A stretch of 64,000 bases of DNA from Cervus elaphus (lineage: Eukaryota; Chordata; Mammalia; Artiodactyla; Cervidae): positions 55,130,001 to 55,194,000 of the forward strand of contig NC_057818.1 of assembly GCF_910594005.1 (NCBI RefSeq), written 5' to 3'. The notes beneath the pieces were generated by a model, which was not told the origin of the DNA, ran no database searches, and saw only the letters and a list, made by a program, of their open reading frames with translations. Shown in pieces: positions 1 through 10,645 of this stretch (position 1 is the first letter of the stretch; the number at the start of each line of letters is the position of its first letter). Made by a program: the position numbers and the translations under genes.

Positions 1-193
1 TGATGCTGGAAGAGACTGAGGGCAGGAGGAGAACAGGGTGACAGAAGATGACATGATTGGATGGCATCACTAACTCAATGGACATGAGTTTGAGGAAACT
101 CTGGGAGTTGGTGATGGACAGGGAGGCCTGGCCTGCTGCAGTCCACGGGGTTGCAATGAGTTGGACATGACTGAGCGACTGAACTGAACTGAG
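1..193 (+). mobile_element. BovB (RTE LINE) 3' end fragment
   Basis: This reads as the 3' end of the BovB reverse-transcriptase frame and the tail that Bov SINEs also carry: 'gatgacatgattggatgg', 'ggacatgagtttgag', 'ggcctgctgcagtcca', 'actgagcgactgaact'. It is 5' truncated and cut by the window edge. It is a dead fragment with no intact frame. Confidence 0.8.
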
Positions 194-880
194 GCTGCGT
201 AGACCTGGATCTAAGCATTGTACTGAGTTCCTGGCTTGTGCCTGGATCTCCGGGGGACCATGGGCAGGGGAGAACACAGCTCATGATGCTCATCCCCTGG
301 GACTTTTATTATCGGGAGATGACAAATAAGTGATCAAGTACGACATGAAACAAAGCAAAGAGATCTTGTTTTTTGATTTATATCACTCTTTGATGCTCAT
401 GGGGGTATTTTGCCATGAGTGGACATTTACTCTGCTCCCTTTCTGCCAACCTGCTGCCATAATTGGACATCTTTTCTGCCTCTTGGGCAGCAGGGAACAC
501 ACTAATCACCAAGACAGTCGATGGTGCTGCGTCAACAAGGGTGAACCTGGTAACGTCCTCGGTCTATAGGGCGTAACTGGAGGCCACCTCTTCTCTACAT
601 TTTCAAGGTGATAAATGGAACATCGTGACGTTTAGATGAGCAGTGATTGAAAAGAGACACCATGCTGGGGACTGGTAGCTGAGGGGATGGAGAATCTGGC
701 TTTCTCATGCTTTGGGAGTGTAGGTTGGTATCTGAGACAGACTTGGTGATCACTGCCAATACCCTCAGCCAAAGACCATCGGGTGGACAGTGATGGTACA
801 TCTGTTCTGTCCAGAGACCTGTGTGGGTGATTCCATCCTCTTTTGGTGGTACCCTCATGAGTTCAGGGGTCAAGGGTCAA
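193..880 (-). repeat. LTR-like dispersed element, copy 1
   Basis: The reverse complement of this stretch matches 33005-33995 over nearly its whole length. Examples are the 'gatggtctttggctgagg' block, the 'caaagagatct' block and the 'ataataaaagtcccaggg'-type block near one end. The AATAAA-like signal and the size suggest a solitary LTR of an old retrovirus-like element, but I do not recognise the family. It has no coding capacity. Confidence 0.6.
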
Positions 881-960
881 GGGAGAGCATGACTGACAAG
901 GCTCACAGTCCAGGACGCTAGAAATACATGGGAGATTAAATTCAAAATTAAATATAACAA

Positions 961-1088
961 GGGCTTCCCTGGCAGTCTAGGGGAGAAGACTCTGCCCTTC
1001 CACTGCATGGGGGCAAAAGTTCGATCCCTGGTTGGGGAACTAAGAGCCTGCAAGCTATAGTGCCAAAAATAAATAAATAAATAAATAA
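961..1088 (+). mobile_element. CHR-2/ART2-type tRNA-derived SINE
   Basis: It starts with 'gggcttccctggcagtc', has a tRNA-like B-box region ('ttcgatccctggttgggg') and ends in an (AAAT)n tail near 1068-1088. It is a SINE head, not a functional tRNA gene. Confidence 0.8.
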
Positions 1089-1334
1089 AACAGAAACGTT
1101 ATTATAGGTCAAGTTCATTGTTTTGAACTGCTACTTAGTGTTAGATATAGAAAAGTTCCATCATCTGTCAACTCTTCCCTATCAAGCCTAACAAATGTGG
1201 TGGGAAAGCAGGAGTGATGAGAAGAGCAATTTCCCCGCCCTCAAAGATTTTCTAGTGTGGCAGTTTATTTGGCCAATAAGAGTATAACTAGATGGCCTAA
1301 CTTACCGATACTATTTTAGGAAAACGTATACACT

Positions 1335-1800
1335 AAATGTGAAAATGTTCATGGTAAGCACTATTCACAAAAACCAAAAGGTGGAAATGAAACAAAAATG
1401 TCCATCTATTGATGGAGGTATAAACAAAATGTCATTTATTCATACCGTGGAATATTGTTTTAACCACAAAAAGGAGTAAGGTACTGATCATACTACAGCA
1501 TGGATGAACCTTGAAAACATTAGGCTCATAGAAAGAAGCCGACACAAAAGTCACATGTTGTGTGGTTCCATTTGTAGGAAATGTCCGGAAGAGACAAGCC
1601 ATAGGGACAGAAGGTGGATTAGCACGTTCCAGAAACTTGGGAGAAGGGAAAATGGGGACTAACTGGTCTATTTCGGGTGGTGAAAAAGTTCTAAAATGGA
1701 TTATGGTGATGAATGGGCAACTCTGTGAATAAATTAAGAAACCCTGAATTGTATGCTTTAAATGGGTAAATTTTATGTTGTGTGAATACCTATCAGTAAA
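1335..1800 (+). mobile_element. Old L1 3' end remnant
   Basis: It shows decayed L1 ORF2 C-terminal and 3' sequence ('tccatctattgatgg', 'catggatgaacctt', 'ttagcacgttcc'). The frame is broken by substitutions. Confidence 0.65.
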
Positions 1801-2475
1801 AATACAGTCATGAATGCAATGTTAATTTTACTGCCTACTAGATTGATCAAGTTGGGTGGGACACAGGATGGGGAATGTGGCCTTCTCTCATTGCTGCTGG
1901 AATGAAGGTTGGTAAAAGATTTTTGGAGATTTTGGAGACCGAATTGGTGAAACTGAATAGGAGCAAATGAGTATAATACTCTCTCTCTCTCTTTTTTTTA
2001 TCAAAAGGGATTTACTCCTGGGAGAATTTTTTTTTCTTTCTTTTTTTCTTTTTTATAAATTTGCAAGCAGGGAAACAAGGCTAGTTTCTGGCTCTGGGTG
2101 CTGCCCCAGGCCACGTGGACACCTTGCCTTCTGTTTCTCTGACCTCATTTATCCCTGGGCTGGATGGAAGCCCAGAGGACAGAGCCCATCCAGGGACAGC
2201 TGGGGGAAGCAAGCGTTCCTGAAGTTTCCTCCTTGGACAGAAGAGACAGAGATGGAAAAGGAGTCAGAAAACATTGGTGCTAAGAGGGAAAAGTTATTAC
2301 TTTCATTTTTTATTCAATCAGAACAGAAACGATGGCTCTCTCCCCATATCAGTTTCTTGATTTCTGCAGCTCCCTTTCCGGGCAAGCCCTGCTTCTGGCC
2401 CTCGCTGTATAGTTGCTGTGTCTCTGCCTCCTGCCCGAGAGATGCCCATCGAGAGACCTCTCCCGGTCTCTGAAA
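1801..2475. other. Unassigned intergenic stretch
   Basis: A pyrimidine-rich run (CT)n/T-rich occupies about 1979-2055. The rest has no recognisable gene or repeat. The long open frame here has no domain, and its start lies in low-complexity sequence, so I treat it as chance. Confidence 0.4.
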
Positions 2476-2694
2476 TGAGTGCATGCTAAGTCACTTCAGT
2501 CGTGTCCGATTCTTTGTGACCCTATGAACTGTAGCCCGCCACGCTCCTCTGTCCATGGGATTCTCCAGGCAAGAATACTGAAGTGGGTTGCCATGCCCTC
2601 CTCCAGGGCATCTTCTCAACCCAGGGATCGAACCCAAGTCTCTTATGTCTCCTGCATTGGCAGGCGGGTTCTTTACCCCTAGCGCCACCTAAGG
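2476..2694 (-). mobile_element. Bov-tA SINE
   Basis: A full-length ruminant Bov-tA in reverse orientation. It carries the Bov-A body ('tctgtccatgggattctcc', 'caagaatactgaagtggg') and the tRNA-related head ('ggttctttacccctagcg'). Confidence 0.9.
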
Positions 2695-3197
2695 CAACAC
2701 TAAAAGAGCAATCTGGGCTTTGAAGACAAGGCTGGGGAGATGGAGAGAAGATGGGGGCTGGAGTTTTGATCTCTGCCTTCTAGAATTTCCTGGTCTGTCT
2801 TTCCATCACTGGGGCACTTCTCTGGGTCTCTAGACATTGCTCTCTGCCTCTTCTTTCATTTTTGAAATACAGTCGATCCTCACTATTTGCAGATTTCCTA
2901 TTGGCCAATTTGCCTACTGGGTAAAATTGCTTTGCAACAGCTGAAGGAAGACTCCAGCGTGTTTCTAGTTGTTTGAAGACATGCGCAGAGCTGTGAAAAA
3001 TTCAAGGAGCCAAACTCACGTGCTTGCAGCTGACCAGGTACACAGGGACACTCTGCCTTCTTGTCTCAGCTGTTGTGCTATAAACAAGTGCCCTTTTTGA
3101 GGTCTGTTCGGGTTGCATTTGGGGGATATTTTTGTGCTTTAAAAAATCTTGGTAGATTTTATAATATTGTTTTAACCATTCATAAGCATGTAGTTTG
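2695..3197. other. Intergenic, possible old DNA-transposon remnant
   Basis: From about 2868 the text 'acagtcgatcctcactatt' resembles the end of mammalian Tigger/MER-type DNA transposons. The match is from memory and weak. No gene is seen. Confidence 0.3.
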
Positions 3198-3528
3198 GGC
3201 TTCCCTGGTAGCTCAGCTGGTAAAGAATCCGCCTGCAATGCAGGAACCCCAGTTTGATTCCTGGGTCAGGAAGATCCTCTGGAGGAGGGATAGGCTACCC
3301 ACTCCACTGGGCTTTTCTGGTGGCTCAGATGGTGAAGAATCTGCCTGCAATTCGGGAGATGTGGGTTCGATCCCTGGGTTGGGAAGATCCCCTGGAGGAG
3401 GGCATGGCAACCCACTCCAGTATTCTTGCCTGGAGAATCCGCATGGACAGAGGAGCCTGGCGGGCTGCAGTCCATGGGGTTGCAAGGAGTCGGACAAGAC
3501 TGAGTGACCTAGCACAGCACAGCACAAG
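3198..3528 (+). mobile_element. Bov-tA SINE, dimeric head
   Basis: Two tRNA-like heads occur in tandem (3198-3300 and 3309-3400: 'gggcttccctggtagctc' and 'gggcttttctggtggctc'). One Bov-A body follows, ending in 'gactgagtgacc' and a GCACA-repeat tail. Confidence 0.85.
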
Positions 3529-3535
3529 TATAGAG

Positions 3536-4020
3536 TTCAGTAAATACATTCACGATGTGTAACCATCACCACTCTCTATACCTAAATCATCGTGAAGGAG
3601 ACTCTGGACCCATTAAACACAAAGTCTCCCCATTTCCCCCAGCCTCTGGTAACCTTTGCACTACTTTGCCTCTCTCTGAACTTGAAAGCTCCAGTTACCT
3701 CCTCTGAGTGGAATGGTACAATATTTTTTCCTTCTGTGTCTGGCTCATTTCACTAAGCAGACTGTCTTCAGGGTTCTGCTGTGCAGTAGTGTGTATCAGA
3801 ATTTTATTCTTTCTTACGGCTGGATAATAGTCCATTATATATATGCATATGCTGCATTTTGTTTCTTCCTTCATCTATTGATGGACCCTTGGGTTGTTTC
3901 TAGCTCTTGGCTTTTGTGAAGAGTGCTTGAACTAATGACATGATGTTCAAGTCTTTGCTTTCAGTTCTTTTGGATATATACCTAGGAGCAGAATTGCTGA
4001 ATTATATGGTGCTTTGATGC
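3536..4020 (-). mobile_element. L1 3' remnant, antisense
   Basis: It contains antisense L1 tail sequence: 'gctggataatagtccatt', 'catctattgatggaccctt', 'ggatatatacctaggagc'. It is decayed and 5' truncated. Confidence 0.7.
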
Positions 4021-4044
4021 TTTTTGTTGGTGATTTCACTATTT

Positions 4045-4176
4045 ATTTTTTCACTTATTTACTTTTTCGCCGTGACACAAAGCATGTGGGATCTTAGTTA
4101 CCCGACTAGGGATCGAACCCGAACCCCTTGCATTGGAAGCGAGGAGTCTTAACCACTGGACCATCAGGGAAGTCCC
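4045..4176 (-). mobile_element. CHR-2/ART2-type SINE
   Basis: Its reverse-oriented head is diagnostic: 'gcatgtgggatcttagtt', 'agggatcgaacccgaacc' and 'taaccactggaccatcag' followed by 'ggaagtccc'. Confidence 0.85.
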
Positions 4177-5316
4177 AACCTTACTGTTTAAAAGATTCCC
4201 AAGCATAGTGCTGAATTGTCTTCTGTGCCTTTCCAGAAGGCAGTGACGTGTCCTGCTGAGAAAATACATGTTTGAGATAAGCTTCCTTCCCATGTGCTCA
4301 GTGTGCAAGAATCAACTATACACAGTAAAGAGTGTCCTTAAAGAGAAACACACATGAAACATACGTGAAACATACATGAAACAAGGGGACATACTGACTA
4401 ATGGAAAGGCAAGCAGAGGCTCCGAGAAACCTAAAAGCAGAACTGAATACCAGCACTCCGTGTTTGAAGTGGCTTTACAAGACAGAACTACTCAAAGAAT
4501 CACAGCAAAAAATGTCACCTGTGAGCTCAGAGCTTGGAAGGGAGGGAGGCCGCAGGCACAACAAGCCTGGGGTTCAATCTGGTGGGGGAAGTGTTGTGAA
4601 AATTCCCAGCCAAGTGTCAAGTGTCTGGGAAGAGTGGAACCTGACATTGGCTCCCTGACCAGACAGGTTTCTGCCTCCACAAGTTCCCCCCATGTGGTCT
4701 CATCCTTGCCCCATTCAGAAGATTCTGGAAAGAATAAGGGATGTGGAACCTGTGAGTGTCTGGGGCTGCCTGCAGGTTGGTAGCACCTGGGAGGAAACCC
4801 AGAGTGTTCATCAGATGCTAAAGGAGAAGGGCTTGCCCTCAGGGGCTGCCTGCTGCTCTGTTCCTGGAAAACCTTCCTGAGTCTAACCGTTGTCCCTCCG
4901 GCTGGAGCGCGAAGGCAGGGAGGGGGGGTGGAGGTAGGGGTGGGAGGCTGGGGAGGTGGTGGTGGGGAGCTTCTGAGGGCAGCCCAAAGGCTGTCACTAT
5001 CTGTCTCATAAAAACACACGTGCCAAGAAGTAAGGATTCTAGAAGAGACACTAAAATCCTTAAAGAGAGGCGAGATGGTGTGAAGACGCACACAGAAGCG
5101 TCAGGCTCTTCCGGGCGTGGGGAGTAAGATACCTCGGCTCCCAGGTGCCCCCGCCCTGTCCCTCTGTTCCCCCAACCCCCACCCGCTCCCCCACACCCGA
5201 GTCTCCTCTTGGGGGTCTCCGTGTGTGAGACGCCGCAGACCTCCTCGTGGAGGCTGCAACAAGCAGGAGAGTTCTTTCTCTCCCGACGGTCTGTCCACTC
5301 CCCTCCCCCCAGCCCA
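4177..5316. other. SINE-free unique sequence upstream of conserved element 1
   Basis: There is no SINE, LINE tail or recognisable exon over 1.1 kb, which is unusual here. The sequence becomes GC- and G/C-run-rich from about 4900 (GGGAGG-type runs near 4917-4970, CCCC runs near 5150-5200). Several chance open frames cross it on both strands but none has domain content or a matching splice structure. Confidence 0.5.
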
Positions 5317-5466
5317 TCACATGACGGTCCACTCCCCCCCCCCCCCCCCGCCAAATTTGATCTAATTCTCTCTCGGCTCTGCTGAGGCCGGCCTGGCCTT
5401 AAGAGGATTGGAGCATTTGCTAAATGGGACCAGGCCAGGGTCAGAGGACCAGCTGTGGGGAGACCC
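5317..5466 (+). promoter_or_regulatory. Conserved noncoding element, copy 1 (CRX-TPRX CNE)
   Basis: This block recurs in reverse orientation at 38452-38579, nearly base for base for about 130 positions, and in part at 30596-30718. A 25-base core at 5401-5425 (AAGAGGATTGGAGC, then ATTTGCTAAAT with no gap beyond the overlap of these strings) is identical in all three. To its left lie CTAATT and TGCTGAG, the latter an NRL/MAF half-site (TGCTGA); GGATTG is a variant K50-homeodomain site. Copy 1 alone carries a long C run (5333-5349). A photoreceptor or early-embryo enhancer is an inference from motif content and from its position about 8.6 kb upstream of CRX exon 1. Confidence 0.7.
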
Positions 5467-5556
5467 AGGGGCCAGGGCGGCCGCAGGAGGGCGTCAGAGG
5501 CGACGAGGAGCCCACCGCAGAGAAGGGGTGAGGGGGGCGGGGGCGCATGCGCACTC
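5461..5556. promoter_or_regulatory. CpG-rich patch with perfect NRF1-type palindrome
   Basis: The stretch has dense CpGs, a GCGGCCGC octamer near 5478 and GCGCATGCGC at 5543-5552, which is the NRF1 palindrome. NRF1 sites are typical of CpG promoters. No transcript structure can be tied to it from sequence alone, so an unannotated or ancestral start site next to CNE copy 1 is only an inference. Confidence 0.4.
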
Positions 5557-6403
5557 CCTGGCTGTTCGGGCAACAACATCAAAAGGGTTTAGGAGGGTGC
5601 CAACTTGGTTGATGGAAAAAATTTATCTTGCAACCTGTATCCTGATTTCCTGCCCTCTTTCTCCTCTCTGTCCCCCTGGGAGTCACAGGGAGTTCTAGAG
5701 ATAGAGAAAGGGGGTACAAGTGAGGGACTCTGGGTGTGTCTGACCAGGGCTCTCAGAGATGACCTGGGCCTCCTGGTCAGACAATGTTCTGGAAGGGTCT
5801 GACTTGCCAGCAATTTTCTGCAGAGCCCTGAGTTTCGCCTCAAGACACGAAGTACCTTGTAGTGTTGGGGTTTTTCAAGGAAAGCATTCAATTAAAAAAA
5901 AAATAGAGAATTTAAAATACTTTTTTAATATATTAAAAAAATTAGAAACCTCTTAAAAATACCTCCATTTTAACTTTGAATACAATAAATAGCAACTGAT
6001 ATAACCAAGCTTCCTGAGTCCTCAGTAACTTTGAAAAGCTGGTGAGGTCGTGGGTCCTGTCTGTTTCCCCGTGAACATCCCATTAAGAATGAGTCAAGGG
6101 TAGCAGTGGACTCAAGGGCATTGGTTTCAATGGGCAAAGAAACCTTGGCCCAAATATTGTTTCGCTTCGCCATTAGCTGTGTGTCTCCGGACAAGTCTCG
6201 CCTTTATCTGCATCTCAGTTTTCCTCTTCTGAAGACCTAAGTTGATAATTCTCATCTCTGAAGCTGACAGTCTGTCCAGTATACACGCTAGTGCGGAGTC
6301 CAGCTCTTCTATCCAAAGAGGCTCCCGAGTTTGGTCAGTAAAGGGAGCAGTCCTCCCCATTTGTCTGGTCTCAGGGGTTCCCAGTATGTGGGGCTTCCCC
6401 TGT
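5557..6403. other. Unassigned intergenic stretch
   Basis: AT-rich around 5890-5990, otherwise featureless. I see no repeat I can name and no exon. Confidence 0.4.
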
Positions 6404-6602
6404 TAAACTGCATGTGTGCTTAGTCACGTCCACCTCTGCGACCCCAAGGACTGTAGCCCACCAGGCTCCTCTGTCCATGGGATTCTCTAGGCAAGGATAC
6501 TGGAGCAGGTTGCCATTTCCTTCTCCAAGGGGTCTTCCCAACTCAGGGATGGAACCGTGGTCTTCTGCATTGGCAGGTGGGTTCTCTACCACTGAGCCTT
6601 CT
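6404..6602 (-). mobile_element. Bov-tA SINE
   Basis: A reverse-oriented Bov-tA with 'ctgtagcccaccaggctcc', 'tctgtccatgggattctc' and a tRNA-like head ending near 'ctctaccactgag'. Confidence 0.88.
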
Positions 6603-6778
6603 AAACTGGGACAGTCCTGAGAAAATTGGGTTGACTGAGGCCCTTATCCCTATGTTCCTCCGGGGTGCCATTATTTGGGAACCTTGGGTGTCCTTATGGT
6701 TTACTTATAACAGAGTCAATGTCCTTAGGACCTAGTCCAGCAGCACAGGCTCTGCCATCACTATTGGGTCCAAAGAAT

Positions 6779-6845
6779 ATTTTATATATACAATATATAT
6801 ATACACACACACACATATATGTGCATACACACACATGCAAATGTG
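6779..6845. repeat. (TA)n/(CA)n microsatellite
   Basis: Mixed TA and CA dinucleotide runs (about 6781-6840) with a few interruptions. Confidence 0.85.
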
Positions 6846-6934
6846 TAACTGTAGTATTTTTACTATGTCATGTGACCTATAATACAGAATTATGATATAT
6901 GTAATATCACACACATATATGTCTTTATCTAACA

Positions 6935-7105
6935 CACATTGTTGTCAGCCTTCCCTTTTAGCCATCCTGAGGGGCCATAGAGGCATCACTGTGAGGTGTT
7001 AATTTCCATTTCCCTGATGACTGATGAAAAGTCATTCTGTGTCGTGAGTTCATGAGCCATTTGCTAGCTTCATTTTTGAAATGCCTGTCTAAGTCTTCTG
7101 CAACC
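6935..7105 (-). mobile_element. L1 3' UTR-like fragment, antisense
   Basis: Sequence such as 'tgaggtgttaatttccatt' and 'gaaatgcctgtctaagtc' is the antisense L1 tail commonly seen in mammals. Confidence 0.5.
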
Positions 7106-7108
7106 TGG

Positions 7109-7396
7109 GTGAAATTCAAGGCAGTGATGTTTCATAATCCCAAACGGTGGAGCCAGGGAGATCACCGTCCTTGCCCTGGGGACCAACCAGTTGAGCCTGA
7201 GGCTGTTGCTTGGGGCTCCTGCGGTTCAGCAGCTCTGGGTCCAGGCTGAGCACCTGAGCAGGTGCTTGGATAGGTGAGGTCTGGAGGCTCACACCCATCT
7301 TGTGGGTTGTCCTGGAGATAATCTACAACTGGAGAAGCCAAGCCTGGGGGCCAGGGGGTGGGTGGGGAAGCGCCTGCCCCTGGACAGGCAGGAAGT
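7109..7396 (+). repeat. Inverted-repeat arm A, partner at 15690-15968
   Basis: The reverse complement of this arm matches 15690-15968 from end to end. Shared blocks are 'aaggcagtgatgtttcat', 'ttgccctggggaccaacc', 'gcacctgagcaggtgc'-type sequence, 'gttgtcctggagataatct' and 'aggcttgg'. The two arms flank the CRX promoter and exon 1. They may be two insertions of one old dispersed repeat in opposite orientation. I do not recognise the family. Confidence 0.65.
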
Positions 7397-8150
7397 ACTA
7401 CATTCAAAGGCAGTGGTAAGAGTTTTGCAGAAAATAAAATGGTGTGAATGTGTTAGGCAGCTAAAGGGGTGCACGTGTGAGGAGCCCGCAGGCTTGTGGT
7501 CGGGCGGAGACTGAAACTCATCAGTGACTTGAAGCAAAGGTCCTGCAGCATCTCACACGACCTGGGGCCACCCCCACAGTCTAACCCCGTTCCTTCCCAC
7601 TGCAGTCACGGGCCCTTGAGCTTCCTTGACAAGCACCAAGATTCTTTCTCTTTCGAGCCTTTCTGTCTTGGTCATTCCATCGTTGTAATGAATGGATATT
7701 TATACCCTCTTTGTGGCCCTCCTCTGTCTCACTACATCTCTCTGTCCTTTACTCTCCCTCAGTATCTCTGTCTCTCTTGCTCTTCACCCACAGCTGCTCT
7801 GAGACCCTGTCTGTCACGGGTCCCCCTCTCTCCTTCTGGGCTCCTTCCTCGTGCTTGGCTAGCTGTGAGGACAGAAGGAAGCCGGGGGGATGGAGGGGGA
7901 GTGCGTGGCTAGGAGCCTGTCCACACAGAGATGGGCACAGGGTGGACTGTCTTCTAACTGTGATCCTGGGCATGGGCAGAGAACTGATGGAGGGTGGGGC
8001 TATAGTGGTGCAAAAAGAAGCTTCTGCAGTCCTCCTTGTCTAGGCTACAAGCAGTCCACGTAGTGAGAAAAAGTTAGATTGGAGATAATATTTCCCTCCA
8101 ATACTCTTTTTTTTTTTTTTAAGTCAAGGCACAGTTTTAAAAATTATTGG
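7397..8150. other. Unassigned intergenic stretch
   Basis: Mostly unique sequence with a pyrimidine-rich part (7715-7860, TCTCT/CCTC runs). No exon is recognisable. Confidence 0.4.
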
Positions 8151-8345
8151 GCTTCCCTGGTGGCTCAGATGGTAAAAGAATTGCCTGCAATGCAAAAGGC
8201 CTGGGTTCGATCCCTGGGTTGGGAAGATCCCCTGGAGGAGGGTATGACAACCCACTCCAGTATTCTTGCCTGGAGAATCCCAAGGACAGAGGAGCCTGGC
8301 GGGCTACAGTCCATGGGGTGGGAAAGAGTGGGACACAAGATTGTG
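8151..8345 (+). mobile_element. Bov-tA SINE
   Basis: Forward Bov-tA: 'gggcttccctggtggctc', 'ggttcgatccctgggttgg', 'ggcgggctacagtccatg'. Confidence 0.9.
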
Positions 8346-8460
8346 CAACCATCACCATAATCTAATTTCAGAATATTTTAATCATCCCCCAAAGAAATCC
8401 TGTCTGTGTCCATGAAACAGTCACTCTCCATTCTCTATCCATACATGTGCCAGCACTGGC
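8346..8460 (-). mobile_element. L1 antisense fragment
   Basis: 'caaccatcaccataatcta' and 'atcctgtctgtgtccatg' match the antisense L1 text also seen near 3560. It is short. Confidence 0.4.
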
Positions 8461-8995
8461 AGTGATTTTCTGATTTAAAAAAAAAAATTTTTTTGTTTTT
8501 TCTCTCTTTTGGGGGAAAGTTTATTGGTCGTTTATTGTGATTTTAGGGTTAACTTCCTTAATGACTAAATGATAATGATAATGAGTTTTTTGTTTCAGTT
8601 TTTGTTCCTCATAAGTCTTATGGCAATTCAATTTTATTCTTCTTTTTAAAAATCAGATATTTTGTTCTTGAACTTTTAAATTATACAGCTCAGTGTGTGT
8701 CTTCCAACATTACCAAGTAATGAACTCAGTTCTGACACTACCTACCTAGAGACAGGGTCGGATTCCAGAGGTTAAGTCGCAGTCTTACAGGGCTGCCCTC
8801 GTTCTCCCCTTCAGACATTAATCTCAAGTCCAGATTGTCACCTGTGCCCCGACCAACCAGTCATAAATTAGATATTCCCGTGATCCCCTCCTTGGATTTC
8901 ATTAACTTGCTAGAGTGGGCTCACAGAACTCTGGAAAACACTTGCTAAATTATCACTTTATTAGAAAAGGATTTTAACAGCCAGATGCAGTAGAG

Positions 8996-9128
8996 GAAGA
9001 GATAGTTAGGTAGCATCATCGACTCAGTGGATGTGAATTTGAGCAAACTGCAGGAGATAGTGGAGGAGAGAGACGCCTGCAGCCCATGGGGTCGCAAAGA
9101 GTTGGACATGACCGTGACGGGACAACAG
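8996..9128 (+). mobile_element. BovB 3' end fragment
   Basis: 'cgactcagtggatgtgaat', 'ttgagcaaactgcaggag' and 'gagttggacatgaccg' are the BovB 3' terminal sequence. Confidence 0.75.
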
Positions 9129-9183
9129 CAGATGATGAGACCCAAAGGCTGCCAAACACAGGAGCTTCTGGGGTTTGGAATCT

Positions 9184-9378
9184 GCTACCCTGGTGACTCA
9201 GAAGGTAAAGAATATGCCTGCAATGCAGGAGACCTAGGTTTGATCCCTGGGCTGGGAAGGTCCCCTGGAGAAGGGAACGGCAGCCCACTCCAGTGTTCTT
9301 GCCTGGAGAATTCCATGGACAGAGGAACCTGGCAGGCCACAGTCCATGGGGTCGCAGAGAGGCGGACACGACTGGTGT
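9184..9378 (+). mobile_element. Bov-tA SINE
   Basis: Forward copy with the usual body ('tccagtgttcttgcctgg', 'gtccatggggtcgcagag') and a decayed head. Confidence 0.88.
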
Positions 9379-9741
9379 TTGTCCAACACTTGCACTCTTT
9401 CACCCTTGCAGCACAGAGTTGTGTCCTAGTTCACCAACTGTGAAGCTCTTGGGGTTGTATGGATGTTTCATTACATAGGCATGATTGATGAAATCCTTGG
9501 TCATTGGCATTTGACCTCAATCTCTAGCTCTTTTTACATCCCAGGAGGGGGTAGTTGGGTGGAGAGTGGGAGTGAGGTGGAAGGGACTGAAATTTTAATC
9601 CTTTAATCCCAAGACTGGTTCCCCAGGCAATCAGTCCATCCTTGAGTCACCTAGGGCTTTCTGAAGGGTGTCTCATTAACATAACAAAAGACATCTTTAT
9701 CTCCTCACAAGAAATCCTAAAGGTTTTAGGAGCTCCAGGAA
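9379..9741. other. Unassigned intergenic stretch
   Basis: I recognise no gene or repeat here. Confidence 0.4.
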
Positions 9742-9945
9742 TAGGTTTCCCTAGTGACTCAAATGGTAAAAAAATCTGCCTACAATGCAGAGGACCCGGG
9801 TTTCATCCCTGGGTTGGGAAGATCCCTTGGAGAGGGGAAATGGCAACCCAATCCAGTATCCTTGGCTGGAGAATCCCATGGGCAGACAAGCCTGGTGGGC
9901 TACACTCCATGGGGTCCCAAAGAGTTGGGCTTGACTAAGTGACTA
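9742..9945 (+). mobile_element. Bov-tA SINE
   Basis: Forward copy with the head 'tttccctagtgactcaaatgg' type sequence and the body ending 'gggcttgactaagtgac'. Confidence 0.88.
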
Positions 9946-9986
9946 ACATACATGCCAGGAATGACAAAGGTTAAAGATATATTTTT

Positions 9987-10158
9987 GGGACTTCCTTGGT
10001 AGTCCAGTGGCTAAGACTCTATACTACCAATCCAGGGGACAGAGGTTTGATCCCTGGTTAGGGAACTAGATCCTGCAACTAAGAGTTTGTATGCCACAAC
10101 TAGAGATCCTTTGTGCCATAATAAGATAAGGTGCAGCCAAATAAATAAATAAATATAT
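9987..10158 (+). mobile_element. CHR-2/ART2-type SINE
   Basis: 'gggacttccttggtagtcc', 'aggtttgatccctggttagg' and an (AAAT)n tail. Confidence 0.85.
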
Positions 10159-10159
10159 T

Positions 10160-10601
10160 GTGTTTGGCTTCTTTCGCTCAACATAAGATTTTGTGAATCA
10201 TCCATGATGTTGTACATGTAGTAGATTGTTCCTTTTTCATTGCTGAGTAATATTCCATCTAATGGCTGTGTCACACTCTGTTCTTTTACAGCTCAGTAAG
10301 ACATTTGGTTGTTTTCCATTTGGGACTTGGGACATGAAAAAAGCTTCCATGAACATTTCTGTACAAGTCTTACGGTAGACATACGTTTTCATTTCATTTA
10401 GATAAATACCTAGAAGTGGATCTACTTATGAGGTTAAAATAACTCATCTTTATAGAAAACAGCCAAGTCGTACTCCAATGTGGGGCCATGCCATTCCCAC
10501 CAGAAAGTATAAGAGTTCCCAGTTGTTCCACAACCTTATCAACATTTGCAGTGTTGATCTTTTTCTTTGTAACCATTTTGGTGGTTATGTGTAGAATCTC
10601 C

Positions 10602-10645
<44 letters not shown>

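Noticed and set aside
1967..2473. 168-codon plus-strand frame
   Set aside because: It starts in a CT-rich low-complexity run, has no recognisable domain, and lies between old repeats.
3198..3290. tRNA-like A/B-box sequences at many SINE heads
   Set aside because: They are heads of tRNA-derived SINEs that carry on into Bov-A or CHR bodies; no mature tRNA cloverleaf with intact acceptor ends was found.
4839..5582. 247-codon minus-strand frame over 4.8-5.6 kb
   Set aside because: Low-complexity P/G/S-rich translation of GC-rich noncoding DNA with no domain or splice support. It runs through the conserved element on the opposite strand.
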